DNA from: CAMLHU01 sp049680185 | Lineage (GTDB): Bacteria > Gemmatimonadota > Gemmatimonadetes > Gemmatimonadales > GWC2-71-9 | NCBI GenBank assembly: GCA_049680185.1 | Contig: JBAUHI010000043.1 | Coordinates: 1-64,000, forward strand | Direction of reading: 5' to 3' | Length of the DNA stretch: 64,000 bases | Shown here: positions 33,898-41,790 of the stretch, one piece after another | How the letters are laid out: every line of letters starts with the position of its first letter | Numbering within the stretch: position 1 is the stretch's first letter | Made by a program: the position numbers and the translations under genes | Notes under the pieces: generated by a model | Database searches by the model: none | The model's input: only the letters and a program-made list of their open reading frames with translations | What the model was told of the DNA's origin: nothing

Positions 33898-34296
33898 ATG
33901 ACATCCGCATCGTTGCAGGGCGATTCACTGCAGGCCTCGCTCACCGTGAATGACCTCGAGGCGAGCGCCACCTGGTACGTCGACATGCTCGGATTCACCG
34001 TCGCCCGCCGGGTCGAGCGGGACGGGAAGCTCCGCAGCATCGCGCTCACGGCGGGAACGGTGAAGATCCTCCTCAACCAGGACGACGGGGCCAAGGGTCG
34101 CGGCCGGTCGAAGGGTGAGGGGATGTCGTTCCAGATCACTTCCTCGCACGATATCGACGCGATCGCAATGAACATCAAGCAACGAGGCGGCACCCTCGAC
34201 ACCGAATTGGGTGACACGCCCTGGGGTGCGCGGGTCTTCCGGGTGCGCGACCCCGACAACTTCCGCTGGACGATCTCCCGGCCGATCGCGACGTGA
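33898..34296 (+). CDS. VOC superfamily protein (glyoxalase-like)
   Basis: A 132-residue VOC domain, opening SLQASLTVNDLEASATWYVD, MLGFTVARRVERDGKLRSIA and ending GARVFRVRDPDNFRWTISRP. The end FRW replaces the more usual NxxEL/F, so the metal-ligand Glu common in glyoxalase I may be missing. The preceding bases CGGGAAACC are a modest ribosome site. It is followed by the remnant of an SDR start. Confidence 0.85.
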   Translation: MTSASLQGDSLQASLTVNDLEASATWYVDMLGFTVARRVERDGKLRSIALTAGTVKILLNQDDGAKGRGRSKGEGMSFQITSSHDIDAIAMNIKQRGGTLDTELGDTPWGARVFRVRDPDNFRWTISRPIAT

Positions 34297-34307
34297 ACGG
34301 AGCCCGA

Positions 34308-34370
34308 ATGCCGCGACCCCGTTCCTTTGCCCTCGTCACCGGCACCAAACCCAGAGAGAGAGGCATATGA
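34308..34370 (+). pseudogene. 5' remnant of a short-chain dehydrogenase gene
   Basis: From ATG 34308 the frame reads MPRPRSFALVTGTKPRERGI and stops. The segment RSFALVTGT is the start of a Rossmann TGxxxGIG motif, and the 29 bases 34319-34347 are identical to 35795-35823 inside the intact SDR gene at 35784. After ACCGGCACCA the two diverge. It is therefore a leftover of the SDR 5' end, 1476 bases upstream of the real gene, and its stop overlaps the start of the next gene. Confidence 0.75.
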
Positions 34371-35338
34371 CCTCCCGCGGCAAGCGACTCCTCACGATGG
34401 TGGTCGCCCTGACGCTCCTGATCGGCGTCCTCGTCGCGCTCAACTACCGCTCCCTCGCGATCTGGTCGGCTCCGGCCAAGCGGAAGATCGCGACCCGCAC
34501 TCCTGCCGCGATGGCCGCCGATTCGGTCTTCTGGCAGACCTTTCACGGCGCCGACTACGACCAGATCCCCCACGCGGTCGAGATGCTTGCCCGGGCCTAT
34601 GCCGCGACTCCCAACGATCCGGTCACCGCGGGGCACCTCGGGTGGATGCACTTGTGGCGCATCGCCGAGCATGTCCGGAACGACACCGCCTCCGCGGCCA
34701 TCATCGAAGAGATGCTTCTCGCCCGCCGGTACTTCGAGGAATCGGTGCGGCTCGATCCCTCCGATCCCCGCACCCTCGGTTTCCTGGCCAGCGTCCGGAT
34801 GGGAGAGGGAAGCATCCAGCACGACGAGCGCCTGACCCGCCGCGGGTACTTCACGATGCTCGATGCCATCAAAGCGTGGCCCGCCTTCAACCTCTTCACC
34901 GGCGGATACGTCCTGAGCGGCGCTCCCGCCAACTCAGCGCAGTTCCAGGAGGGACTGGAGTGGCAGTGGCGCGACCTGGATGTCTGCGCCGGCCGGAAGA
35001 TCGACCGGACCAACCCCGATTTCACCAGCCTCCTCTCCCAGGTCCACGACGTCCGTGCCTGCCTCGACACTTGGATCGCGCCTCACAACGCCGAAGGGTT
35101 CTTCCTCAACATGGGCGATATGTTGGTGAAGGCGGGAGACTGGCGCACCGCCCGCACCATCTACGCCAATGCTCGGCTCCTCCCCGGCTACCGCACCTGG
35201 GCCTTTGCCCCGGTGCTGGAGCGGCGGATCCAGGACGCAGAGGCCAACGTGGCCCGCTTCAGCGGCACCGACCCCGACCCGAAGACGGGGATGATGGACG
35301 GCTCCAGTTTCTCCTGCATGGCGTGTCACCAGCAATGA
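34367..35338 (+). CDS. membrane-anchored TPR-like protein with C-terminal haem motif
   Basis: A 323-residue protein. One N-terminal hydrophobic segment (LLTMVVALTLLIGVLVAL) anchors or exports it. The body is helical and TPR-like (AVEMLARAYAATPNDPVTAG, LLARRYFEESVRLDPSDPRT, DWRTARTIYANARLLPGYRT). The last residues are SFSCMACHQQ, a CxxCH c-type haem site six residues from the end. A single terminal haem on a repeat protein is unusual. It lies next to a small membrane protein. AGAGAGAGG sets the start at 34367. Confidence 0.7.
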   Translation: MTSRGKRLLTMVVALTLLIGVLVALNYRSLAIWSAPAKRKIATRTPAAMAADSVFWQTFHGADYDQIPHAVEMLARAYAATPNDPVTAGHLGWMHLWRIAEHVRNDTASAAIIEEMLLARRYFEESVRLDPSDPRTLGFLASVRMGEGSIQHDERLTRRGYFTMLDAIKAWPAFNLFTGGYVLSGAPANSAQFQEGLEWQWRDLDVCAGRKIDRTNPDFTSLLSQVHDVRACLDTWIAPHNAEGFFLNMGDMLVKAGDWRTARTIYANARLLPGYRTWAFAPVLERRIQDAEANVARFSGTDPDPKTGMMDGSSFSCMACHQQ

Positions 35339-35354
35339 CCGATCGGAGGGAGTG

Positions 35355-35783
35355 ATGTCCCGGGAATCACGGATGACCGCGGGGATCCTGCTGGTGGTCC
35401 TCCCCACAGTGATGTACGGTGGCCTGTCGCTGCTCATGCTCCTGGTTGGACGGACCCCCGGATATGTGGACAACCCTCTCCGCCACGATCTCTGGCGGGC
35501 GGGACACGCCCACGCCGGGGTGTACCTCGTGCTCTCGCTGGTGATGCTCCGCTATGTCGATGAGGCGTCGCTATCTCCATTCTGGAGGTGGATCGCACGG
35601 ACCGGCGCTCCGATCGCGGCGATCCTGATCCCCGCCGGCTTCTTCCTCTCGGTGGCATCACCCGGGGCGACGGCACCCAACGTCCTGATGGACCTCGCTT
35701 ATGTCGGCGCCCTCTTCCTTGCCGCCGCAGTCCTGGCCCTCGGGGTGGGGTTGATCCGAAGCGCCCGACAGCAGGCGGCCTGA
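35355..35783 (+). CDS. membrane protein with four spans, unknown function
   Basis: A 142-residue protein with hydrophobic segments GILLVVLPTVMYGGLSLLML, AGVYLVLSLVMLRYV, APIAAILIPAGFFLSV and YVGALFLAAAVLALGVGLI. His residues (RHDLWRAGHAHAG) cluster between the first two, a possible metal or haem ligand set. CGGAGGGAG before the ATG is a strong ribosome site. It is followed directly by the SDR start and probably co-transcribed with the haem-motif protein upstream. Confidence 0.65.
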   Translation: MSRESRMTAGILLVVLPTVMYGGLSLLMLLVGRTPGYVDNPLRHDLWRAGHAHAGVYLVLSLVMLRYVDEASLSPFWRWIARTGAPIAAILIPAGFFLSVASPGATAPNVLMDLAYVGALFLAAAVLALGVGLIRSARQQAA

Positions 35784-36563
35784 ATGGCGGCACTCCGTTC
35801 CTTTGCCCTCGTCACCGGCACCAGCTCCGGTATCGGCGCGTCGCTCGCCCGGGACCTCCTGGGTCGCGGTTGGTCGGTGGCGGGGATCTCCCGCCGGGCG
35901 GCGGCCATCGAAGCACCGGGGTATATCCACCTGCGACTCGACCTCGCAGACCTCGCGGCCACCACCGCCGCGCTGGAGACGACCATTCGGCCGATCCTGG
36001 CCGACCCCGACGTCCGTCGCATCGGCCTCGTCAACAACGCCGCCCTCGTGGGCCTCCTCGGGCCCGTCGACCAGATCGACCCGGTCGAGCTCCTCAACGT
36101 GTATGCCGTCAACACCACGGTGCCGATCCTCCTGATGGGGTGGTTCCTCCGGCACCTGCGGCCGGACGTCCCGCTCCGCATCGTGAACGTGTCGACCGGT
36201 GCCGCGGTAACGCCACTCCCAGGCCTCGGCGCCTACGGCAGCAGCAAGGCAGCACTTCGCTTGGCGGGGATGATCCTCGCGGCCGAGCTCGATGGTCGGA
36301 GCGCCGGCACTGCGGGGCCGGACGTCTCGATCCTCTCCTACGAACCGGGGCTGGTGGACACGCCGATGCAAGCCACCATCCGCAGCAGCTCGGCGGAGAT
36401 CATGCCGATGATCCAGGTCTTCCAGGACTGGGCCGCCACCGGCGCGCTGGCGCCGCCGAGCGCCCCCGCCGCCCGGATCGCGGACTACCTGGAGGAAGAC
36501 GGACATCCGCGCTGGTCCGAACTCCGCTTTGACCCTGCTGCGGGCGACAAGACCGCCGGGTGA
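35784..36563 (+). CDS. short-chain dehydrogenase/reductase
   Basis: A 259-residue classical SDR. ALVTGTSSGIGASLARDLLG carries the TGxxxGIG cofactor motif, LVNNAALVG the NNA block, IVNVSTGAAV the catalytic Ser strand, and AYGSSKAALRLA the Tyr-xxx-Lys pair. The C-terminal EPGLVDTPM follows the usual PG motif. The relation to sepiapterin-reductase-like members (short SDRs with this spacing) is possible; the substrate is unknown. Its stop lies in a 9-bp perfect stem-loop, and its first 40 bases are duplicated at 34308. Confidence 0.9.
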   Translation: MAALRSFALVTGTSSGIGASLARDLLGRGWSVAGISRRAAAIEAPGYIHLRLDLADLAATTAALETTIRPILADPDVRRIGLVNNAALVGLLGPVDQIDPVELLNVYAVNTTVPILLMGWFLRHLRPDVPLRIVNVSTGAAVTPLPGLGAYGSSKAALRLAGMILAAELDGRSAGTAGPDVSILSYEPGLVDTPMQATIRSSSAEIMPMIQVFQDWAATGALAPPSAPAARIADYLEEDGHPRWSELRFDPAAGDKTAG

Positions 36564-36574
36564 CGCCCGGCGGT
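36552..36574 (+). terminator. stem-loop over the SDR stop codon
   Basis: ACCGCCGGG (36552-36560) and CCCGGCGGT (36566-36574) form a perfect 9-bp stem with a 5-base loop containing the TGA stop. There is no T-run. It could serve as a terminator or mRNA end. It overlaps the -35 of the promoter for the next gene. Confidence 0.5.
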
Positions 36575-36589
36575 GCCGACCGATATATT
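36560..36589 (+). promoter_or_regulatory. candidate promoter of the serine hydrolase gene
   Basis: GTGACG (36560-36565) and TATATT (36584-36589) are spaced by 18 bases; the -10 matches five of six consensus bases and the -35 four. The start codon follows 29 bases after the -10, behind a GAGAGATC ribosome site. Confidence 0.5.
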
Positions 36590-36617
36590 CCCTCTGTCCA
36601 TTCTCTGAGAGATCCCG

Positions 36618-38051
36618 ATGCGCCAGATGTTCCGGTCCCTTCGCCACTCGATGGCGCTTGCGCTCATCCTCGCGCCGATCACGCTGGCGGCCCAGGGGGT
36701 CAACACCCTGCCCCCGGACGTGTTCGCCAAGGTGCAGACCGCGGTGAACGACGTGATGCAGAAGTCCCAGGTGCCGAGTGCGTCGGTCGGGATCGTGTTG
36801 AACGGCAAGATCGTGTATACCGGTGCCTTCGGGATGGCGCGGCTGTCGCCGCCGATGCCCGCCTCGCCCGAGATGCACTATGCCATCGGCTCGATCAGCA
36901 AGCAGTTCACCGCCGCCTGCGTGATGCTGCTGGTGCAGGAGGGCAAGCTCTCGCTCGATGATCCGGTCTCGAAGTTCTTCCCCGAGCTGACGCGCGCCAA
37001 CGAGGTCACACTCCGGAACCTGCTGTCGCACACCTCCGGCTACGAGGACTACGCGCCGCAGGACTACACCATCCCGGTGTGGACCAAGCCGACGACCGCC
37101 CAGGCGGTCATCCACGAGTGGGCCACCAAGCCGCTCGACTTCGATCCCGGCACCCAGTACCAGTACAGCAACACCAACTTCAACATCGTGGGGCTCATCG
37201 TCGAGAAGGCGAGCGGGCAGCCGTTCTGGCACTTCCTCTCCACCCGCATCCTCAAGCCCCTGCACCTGGACCGCACCATCGACCTCGACACCCAGCACTC
37301 GCAGCTGGAGCCGACGGGGTATGCCCGGAACGCGCTGGGGCCGCTGCGCCCTGCCACGACCGAGGCCCCCGGTTGGTACTTCGCCGACGGCGAGATGGCG
37401 ATGCCGGTGGGTGATCTGCTGACCTGGGACATCTCGATGATGGACCAGTCGCTCCTCGCGCCGGCCTCGTACGCCGCGATGGAGACGCCGATGAAGCTCA
37501 AGAACGGCCAGGAGATCGGCTACGGGCTCGGCGTCTCCCTCGGCTATCGCGACGGCCACCGCGTGGTGGCGCACAGCGGCGAGGTGGGCGGGTTCGTGGC
37601 GCAGAACATCGTCTTCCCCGAGGACAAGATCGCCATCGCAGTGCTGACCAACCAGGAGGCCAGCTCAGCCGCCGGTGCCATTGGGCGTGCCATCTCGGAC
37701 GTCCTGCTGCCGACGCCGCCCAACGCGACCGGGGATCCGGCGGCCGTTGCTGCGGCCGAGACCCAGATCAGGGCAATGTTGGCAGGGTTGCAACAGGGGA
37801 AGATCGACCGCGCGCTCTTCACGGCCAATGCGAATTTCTACTTCGACCAGACGGCACTGGGAGATTTCCAGTCGAGCCTGGGACCGTTGGGCACCATCAC
37901 CTCGCTCCACCAGACCGGCAGCTCGCTGCGTGGGGGGATGACGTACCGCGGGTTCGAGGCCGCGTTCTCCAACGGGAGCAAGGTGCGGATCAGCACCTAC
38001 ACGATGCCCGACGGCAAGGTCGAGCAGTTCCTGGTCGACGCGGCGAGCTGA
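36618..38051 (+). CDS. serine hydrolase, class C beta-lactamase-like
   Basis: A 477-residue exported protein (leader MALALILAPITLAAQG). The penicillin-binding fold shows SISK (SxxK) at GSISKQFTAACVM, YSNTN (YxN) and HSGEVGGF as the third motif. After the catalytic domain, about 110 residues (from PNATGDPAAVAAAETQIRAM) form a separate C-terminal domain. Such proteins are mostly esterases, D-aminopeptidases or peptidoglycan hydrolases rather than antibiotic beta-lactamases. It has its own likely promoter. Confidence 0.88.
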   Translation: MRQMFRSLRHSMALALILAPITLAAQGVNTLPPDVFAKVQTAVNDVMQKSQVPSASVGIVLNGKIVYTGAFGMARLSPPMPASPEMHYAIGSISKQFTAACVMLLVQEGKLSLDDPVSKFFPELTRANEVTLRNLLSHTSGYEDYAPQDYTIPVWTKPTTAQAVIHEWATKPLDFDPGTQYQYSNTNFNIVGLIVEKASGQPFWHFLSTRILKPLHLDRTIDLDTQHSQLEPTGYARNALGPLRPATTEAPGWYFADGEMAMPVGDLLTWDISMMDQSLLAPASYAAMETPMKLKNGQEIGYGLGVSLGYRDGHRVVAHSGEVGGFVAQNIVFPEDKIAIAVLTNQEASSAAGAIGRAISDVLLPTPPNATGDPAAVAAAETQIRAMLAGLQQGKIDRALFTANANFYFDQTALGDFQSSLGPLGTITSLHQTGSSLRGGMTYRGFEAAFSNGSKVRISTYTMPDGKVEQFLVDAAS

Positions 38052-38218
38052 TCGGACCAGGCGGGATGACTGACTGACATTCCCAGATGGCGCTCGGTCA
38101 GGTCGACGGGCGCCTTGCTGTCACTTTTCTTCGTGTTCTCCGTCTTGGTGAGCTGTCCACATCCGCGGTGGCCCTGCCGCCGTCCCTCAGAGACCTGACA
38201 CCTCAAGAGGAAAGCGCC

Positions 38219-40105
38219 ATGATGCGCCGCACCGCACCCGCTCTTTTGCTCGCCCTGCTCGCGACCGCTCCCCCCCCCGCGGTCTCCGCTCAATCACTCT
38301 ACATGCCCCGATCCATCAAGAAGGTCTATGCCTCCGGGACCCGGACGCTGGCGGGGATGCCGGGGCCGAACTTTTGGCAGGACCACGGGCAGTACAAGAT
38401 CTCCATCACCGCCACGCCGCCCGACCCGAAGATCTCCGGCACCGAGGAGATCACCTACACCAACAACAGCCCCGACACCCTCCACACCCTGGTGATCAAG
38501 CTCTTCCCCAACTCGCACCGTCCCGGCGCACCGCGCGATGGCGGGGCGGGACCGGACCAGCTCACCTCGGGGATGCACATCACCTCCTTTGCCGTCAACG
38601 GCACTGCCCAGACGTGGAACGACTCGCCTCGCTACTTCACCTCGCAGCCGGTGCGTCTCCCCACGGCACTGGCCCCGCACCAGTCGATCCACCTCGCATT
38701 CGAGTGGTGGTACGACCTTCCGGCGCGGGCGAGCCGCCAGGGCGTGATCGACTCGACCACGTTCTACGTGGCGTACTTCTATCCCCGCGTGGCCGTGTAC
38801 GATGACTACAACGGCTGGGACGTGATGGATCATTCGGGCCACGAGTTCTACAGCGACTTCAACGACTACGACGTGACCGTCAAGGTCCCGACCAACTTCG
38901 TCGTCTGGGGCACCGGGACCCTTACCAACGCCGCCGACCTGCTGCAGCCCGCGGCGCTGGCGCGCTTTCAGGCCTCCTTCACCAGCGATACCACCATCCA
39001 CGTCGGCACCGGTGTGCAGATCCGCGCCGGCCTGATCACCGCACGCGACTCCATGAACGCCTGGCACTTCACCGCCACCGACATCCCGGACATGGCCTAC
39101 GGCCTGAGCGACCACTACGACTGGGACGCCGCGAGCGTGATGGTGGATGACAGCACGCACCGCCGGGCCAGCGCCCAGGCGGCGTACAACGACACCGCGT
39201 CCGACTTCCACCATATGGTGAAATTCGTCTCCCACTCCCTCGACTTCCTCTCGCACCAGTGGCCAGGCGTCCCCTACCCCTACGAGAAGATGACGGGCTT
39301 CCAGGGAGGCGCGGGGATGGAATATCCGATGATGGCCAACGACGAGTCGTACCCGAGCGACGCGTTCGCGCAATTCGTGGTCGCGCACGAGATCGCCCAC
39401 ACCTACATGCCGTTCTACATGGGGATCAACGAGACCCGCTACGCCTTCATGGACGAGGGGTGGGCCACCACCTTCGAATACCTGATCAACCAGCTGGACA
39501 TGGGCAAGGACACGGCCGCCACGCTCTTCAAGCAGTTCCGCGTGTCCCGCTGGGCCCACGATCCGGCGCCGAGCGAGGACCTTCCGATCCTCACGCCGGC
39601 CGATGAGCTGACCGGCGGTGCCTACGGGATCAACGCCTACGGGAAGCCCGCGCTCGGTTATCTCGCGGTCAAGGACATGCTGGGTGATGCGGCCTTCCGG
39701 AAGTCCCTCCACGCCTACATGTCGCGGTGGCACGGGAAGCATCCGACGCCGTGGGACTTCTTCTACATCTTCGACAACACCGCCGGTCGCCCGCTCGACT
39801 GGTTCTGGACCAACTGGTTCTTCGGCAACGCCTACATCGACCTCGCGATCAAGGGCGTGACGAAGTCCCGCGGGGGGTACGCGGTGACCGTGGACAACAT
39901 CGGCGGGATGGACGCCCCCTTCGACCTGGTGGTGACGCTGGCCAATGGCACCACCCAGCGCCAGCACCAGACCGCGGCGGTGTGGGAACACAATGGCCAT
40001 CGCGCCGTCATTTCGGTGCGGGCCTCCCACGCGGTGCAGGCGGTGACCATCGATGGCGGCATCTGGGTCGATGCCGACACGACCAACAACAGCTGGAAGC
40101 GGTAG
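38219..40105 (+). CDS. M1-family metallopeptidase (exported)
   Basis: A 628-residue protein with a leader (LLLALLATAPPPAVSAQ). An N-terminal beta domain is followed by a thermolysin-like domain with GGAGMEYPMM (the GxMEN-type exopeptidase motif, here altered), the zinc site HEIAHTYMPF and DEGWATTFEY, which gives the third ligand Glu 18 residues on. The C-terminal strand domain follows. It should be a periplasmic zinc aminopeptidase. GAGGAAAG precedes the ATG at 38219. Confidence 0.9.
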   Translation: MMRRTAPALLLALLATAPPPAVSAQSLYMPRSIKKVYASGTRTLAGMPGPNFWQDHGQYKISITATPPDPKISGTEEITYTNNSPDTLHTLVIKLFPNSHRPGAPRDGGAGPDQLTSGMHITSFAVNGTAQTWNDSPRYFTSQPVRLPTALAPHQSIHLAFEWWYDLPARASRQGVIDSTTFYVAYFYPRVAVYDDYNGWDVMDHSGHEFYSDFNDYDVTVKVPTNFVVWGTGTLTNAADLLQPAALARFQASFTSDTTIHVGTGVQIRAGLITARDSMNAWHFTATDIPDMAYGLSDHYDWDAASVMVDDSTHRRASAQAAYNDTASDFHHMVKFVSHSLDFLSHQWPGVPYPYEKMTGFQGGAGMEYPMMANDESYPSDAFAQFVVAHEIAHTYMPFYMGINETRYAFMDEGWATTFEYLINQLDMGKDTAATLFKQFRVSRWAHDPAPSEDLPILTPADELTGGAYGINAYGKPALGYLAVKDMLGDAAFRKSLHAYMSRWHGKHPTPWDFFYIFDNTAGRPLDWFWTNWFFGNAYIDLAIKGVTKSRGGYAVTVDNIGGMDAPFDLVVTLANGTTQRQHQTAAVWEHNGHRAVISVRASHAVQAVTIDGGIWVDADTTNNSWKR

Positions 40106-40113
40106 TTCGGCGC

Positions 40114-40167
40114 GCCGGCTTTGGCCGGCCTACCCGCCCCGTCCTGCTCTGGCGCAGGACGGGGCGG
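40114..40167 (+). terminator. tandem stem-loops after the M1 peptidase gene
   Basis: GCCGGC/GCCGGC (40114-40129) and a perfect 13-bp stem CCGCCCCGTCCTG/CAGGACGGGGCGG (40134-40146 with 40155-40167) lie between the peptidase stop and the CBS gene. The second is very stable. No T-run follows, but the position between two separate transcription units suggests a terminator. Confidence 0.65.
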
Positions 40168-40205
40168 CGCCGTATGCTAGGGCGTCCCTCCCCGAGGAGC
40201 ACGCC

Positions 40206-40640
40206 GTGGCGACCCTCCAAGACCTGCTGGCACACAAAGGGCACTCGATCGTTTCCGTCCGGCCCAGCGACACGGTCCAGCGCGTCGCGAGCGTGATGAA
40301 CGACCGCAACATCGGCGGCGTGGTGGTGCAGGACGGCGAAACGCTCTCCGGCATCTTCACCGAGCGCGACGTGCTGCGGCGCGTCGTGGCCCGCGGACTG
40401 GACCCCGCGACGACGACGGTGAGCACCGTGATGACCACGCCGGTGCTCACCTGCCGCCCCGAGATGACCGTCGAGGATTGCGCCGGCCTGATGACCACCA
40501 AACGGATCCGCCACCTCCCGGTCTCGGATGGCGCAGCACTGCTCGGCATCGTGACCATCGGCGACCTGATGGCACATACCGTCGGCGAACAACAGGCCAC
40601 CATCCAGCACATGAACAACTACCTCTTCGACCTGCGCTGA
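40206..40640 (+). CDS. CBS-pair domain protein
   Basis: A 144-residue protein from the GTG at 40206 (GAGGAG upstream). Two CBS motifs: IVSVRPSDTVQRVASVMNDR with GIFTERDVLRRVVARG, and VLTCRPEMTVEDCAGLMTTK with HLPVSDGAALLGIVTIGDLM. CBS pairs bind adenine nucleotides and act as energy or redox sensors. It is a stand-alone sensor module with no attached enzyme. TATGCT at about 40173 may be its -10. Confidence 0.9.
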   Translation: MATLQDLLAHKGHSIVSVRPSDTVQRVASVMNDRNIGGVVVQDGETLSGIFTERDVLRRVVARGLDPATTTVSTVMTTPVLTCRPEMTVEDCAGLMTTKRIRHLPVSDGAALLGIVTIGDLMAHTVGEQQATIQHMNNYLFDLR

Positions 40641-40681
40641 GCGGATCGGCAGCGACGACATCGTCCCGACCAGGAGGGCAG

Positions 40682-41065
40682 ATGCTCCGAAGTGTGCTGG
40701 CGGTGCTGGCCGGCTACGCCGCGATGGCCGCGATCGTCGTCATCGCTACCATCCTCGCCGTCCGTTTCATCCTTCGGGTCCCGGCGTCCGCATTGCGGTC
40801 GATGCCCTCGACCCCACCGTCCCGTCCTTACCTCACGACCAACATCGCGGCGAGCGGGTTGGCCGCGCTGATCGGTGGCCGGATCACCGGGGCGATCGCC
40901 GACCATGCCCCGGTAGCCCACGGGCTCGCGCTCGCGGCACTGATGGTGGGATTCGGACTCCTCTCCGCCCGACAGTCCCGCGCGGCACAACCGCGTTGGT
41001 ACAAGACGCTGCTCGTCACGGCGATGCCCGCGCTGGCGGTCGCGGGCGCAGCGCTTGCGACCTGA
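40682..41065 (+). CDS. small membrane protein of unknown function
   Basis: A 127-residue protein with four hydrophobic segments, the first LAVLAGYAAMAAIVVIATIL. CAGGAGGG precedes the ATG at 40682, 41 bases after the CBS gene. A polar stretch with SMPSTPPSRPYL lies after the first span. No family recognised. The same strand and short gaps suggest co-transcription from 40206 to 41734. Confidence 0.6.
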   Translation: MLRSVLAVLAGYAAMAAIVVIATILAVRFILRVPASALRSMPSTPPSRPYLTTNIAASGLAALIGGRITGAIADHAPVAHGLALAALMVGFGLLSARQSRAAQPRWYKTLLVTAMPALAVAGAALAT

Positions 41066-41090
41066 CACACCCTTCCACAGAGGAGCCCAG

Positions 41091-41402
41091 ATGCTGCTCA
41101 TCCGCGAAATCTTCCACTGCCGGCCCGGCAAGGTCCGCTCCCTGGTCGAGAAGTTCCAGGCGATGTCAAAGCTCGGCCAGAAGTCGGGAATGCCGCCGAT
41201 GCGGATCCTCACCGACATGGCCGGTGCGCGCTACTGGACCCTCGTCGCCGAGATGGAAGTCCCGAGCCTGGGGGAATTCGAGAAGATGATGTCAGGCGCA
41301 GGCCAGAGCGCCGAGGAGGGGAAGGAGATGGAAAAGATCATGAAGGACTATCACGACCTGGTCGAGTCAGGGCACCGCGAGGTATTCAAGATCGAGGGTT
41401 GA
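41091..41402 (+). CDS. small dimeric alpha/beta-barrel-like protein
   Basis: A 103-residue protein: LLIREIFHCRPGKVRSLVEK, FQAMSKL, ARYWTLVAEMEVPSLGEFEK and a helical end. The order strand-helix-strand with a central WTLVAEME fits NIPSNAP/ABM-type ferredoxin-like dimers, but without clear family residues. GAGGAGCC precedes the start. Function unknown. Confidence 0.6.
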   Translation: MLLIREIFHCRPGKVRSLVEKFQAMSKLGQKSGMPPMRILTDMAGARYWTLVAEMEVPSLGEFEKMMSGAGQSAEEGKEMEKIMKDYHDLVESGHREVFKIEG

Positions 41403-41479
41403 GCTCGCGAGGCGGGCACCGCGACAGACCTCGAATCCCGACAGCAGGGCGTCCCACTCACCCCGACCCCGGAGACCCG

Positions 41480-41734
41480 ATGTCCGTAAGTAACGCATTC
41501 AACCGAACGGGATTCTCGCGCTTCATCAACGGCAGGACCGGACGGTCCTTTCGATTGGTGGCAGGTACAGGATTCCTGGTGGTGGGCTACATCTACCGCT
41601 CCCACCCCCTCGGCATCGCGTCGATGGTGTGGAGCTTCTTCCCGCTCAGTTCAAGTGTGATGGATTGGTGCTGGATCAGCGCGGCGCTGGGCGGCCCGCT
41701 CAAGGGGTGCGATGTCCGGGCCCTGCAGGGGTAG
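41480..41734 (+). CDS. DUF2892-like small membrane protein
   Basis: An 84-residue protein opening SVSNAFNRTGFSRFINGRTG, RSFRLVAGTGFLVVGYIYRS and ending with a Cys-containing WCWISAALGGPLKGCDV. The layout (amphipathic N-terminus, two spans, late Cys pair near the C-terminus) resembles YgaP-type DUF2892 membrane segments. The start at 41480 follows GGAG. It converges with the multicopper oxidase. Confidence 0.55.
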   Translation: MSVSNAFNRTGFSRFINGRTGRSFRLVAGTGFLVVGYIYRSHPLGIASMVWSFFPLSSSVMDWCWISAALGGPLKGCDVRALQG

Positions 41735-41739
41735 GGTCG

Positions 41740-41774
41740 TCGCGGGTCACGGGTCACACGATCGATGCCCGCGA
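41740..41774. terminator. possible bidirectional terminator between convergent genes
   Basis: TCGCGGG (41740-41746) and CCCGCGA (41768-41774) are exact inverted arms with a 21-base loop in the 56-base gap between two convergent genes. Without a T-run this is a weak call. Confidence 0.3.
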
Positions 41775-41790
41775 TGCAAGACCTGCGACG

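Noticed and set aside
36618..38051. Antibiotic-inactivating class C beta-lactamase
   Set aside because: SxxK, YSN and HSG motifs define the fold, but the extra C-terminal domain and leader are typical of general serine hydrolases; resistance cannot be inferred.
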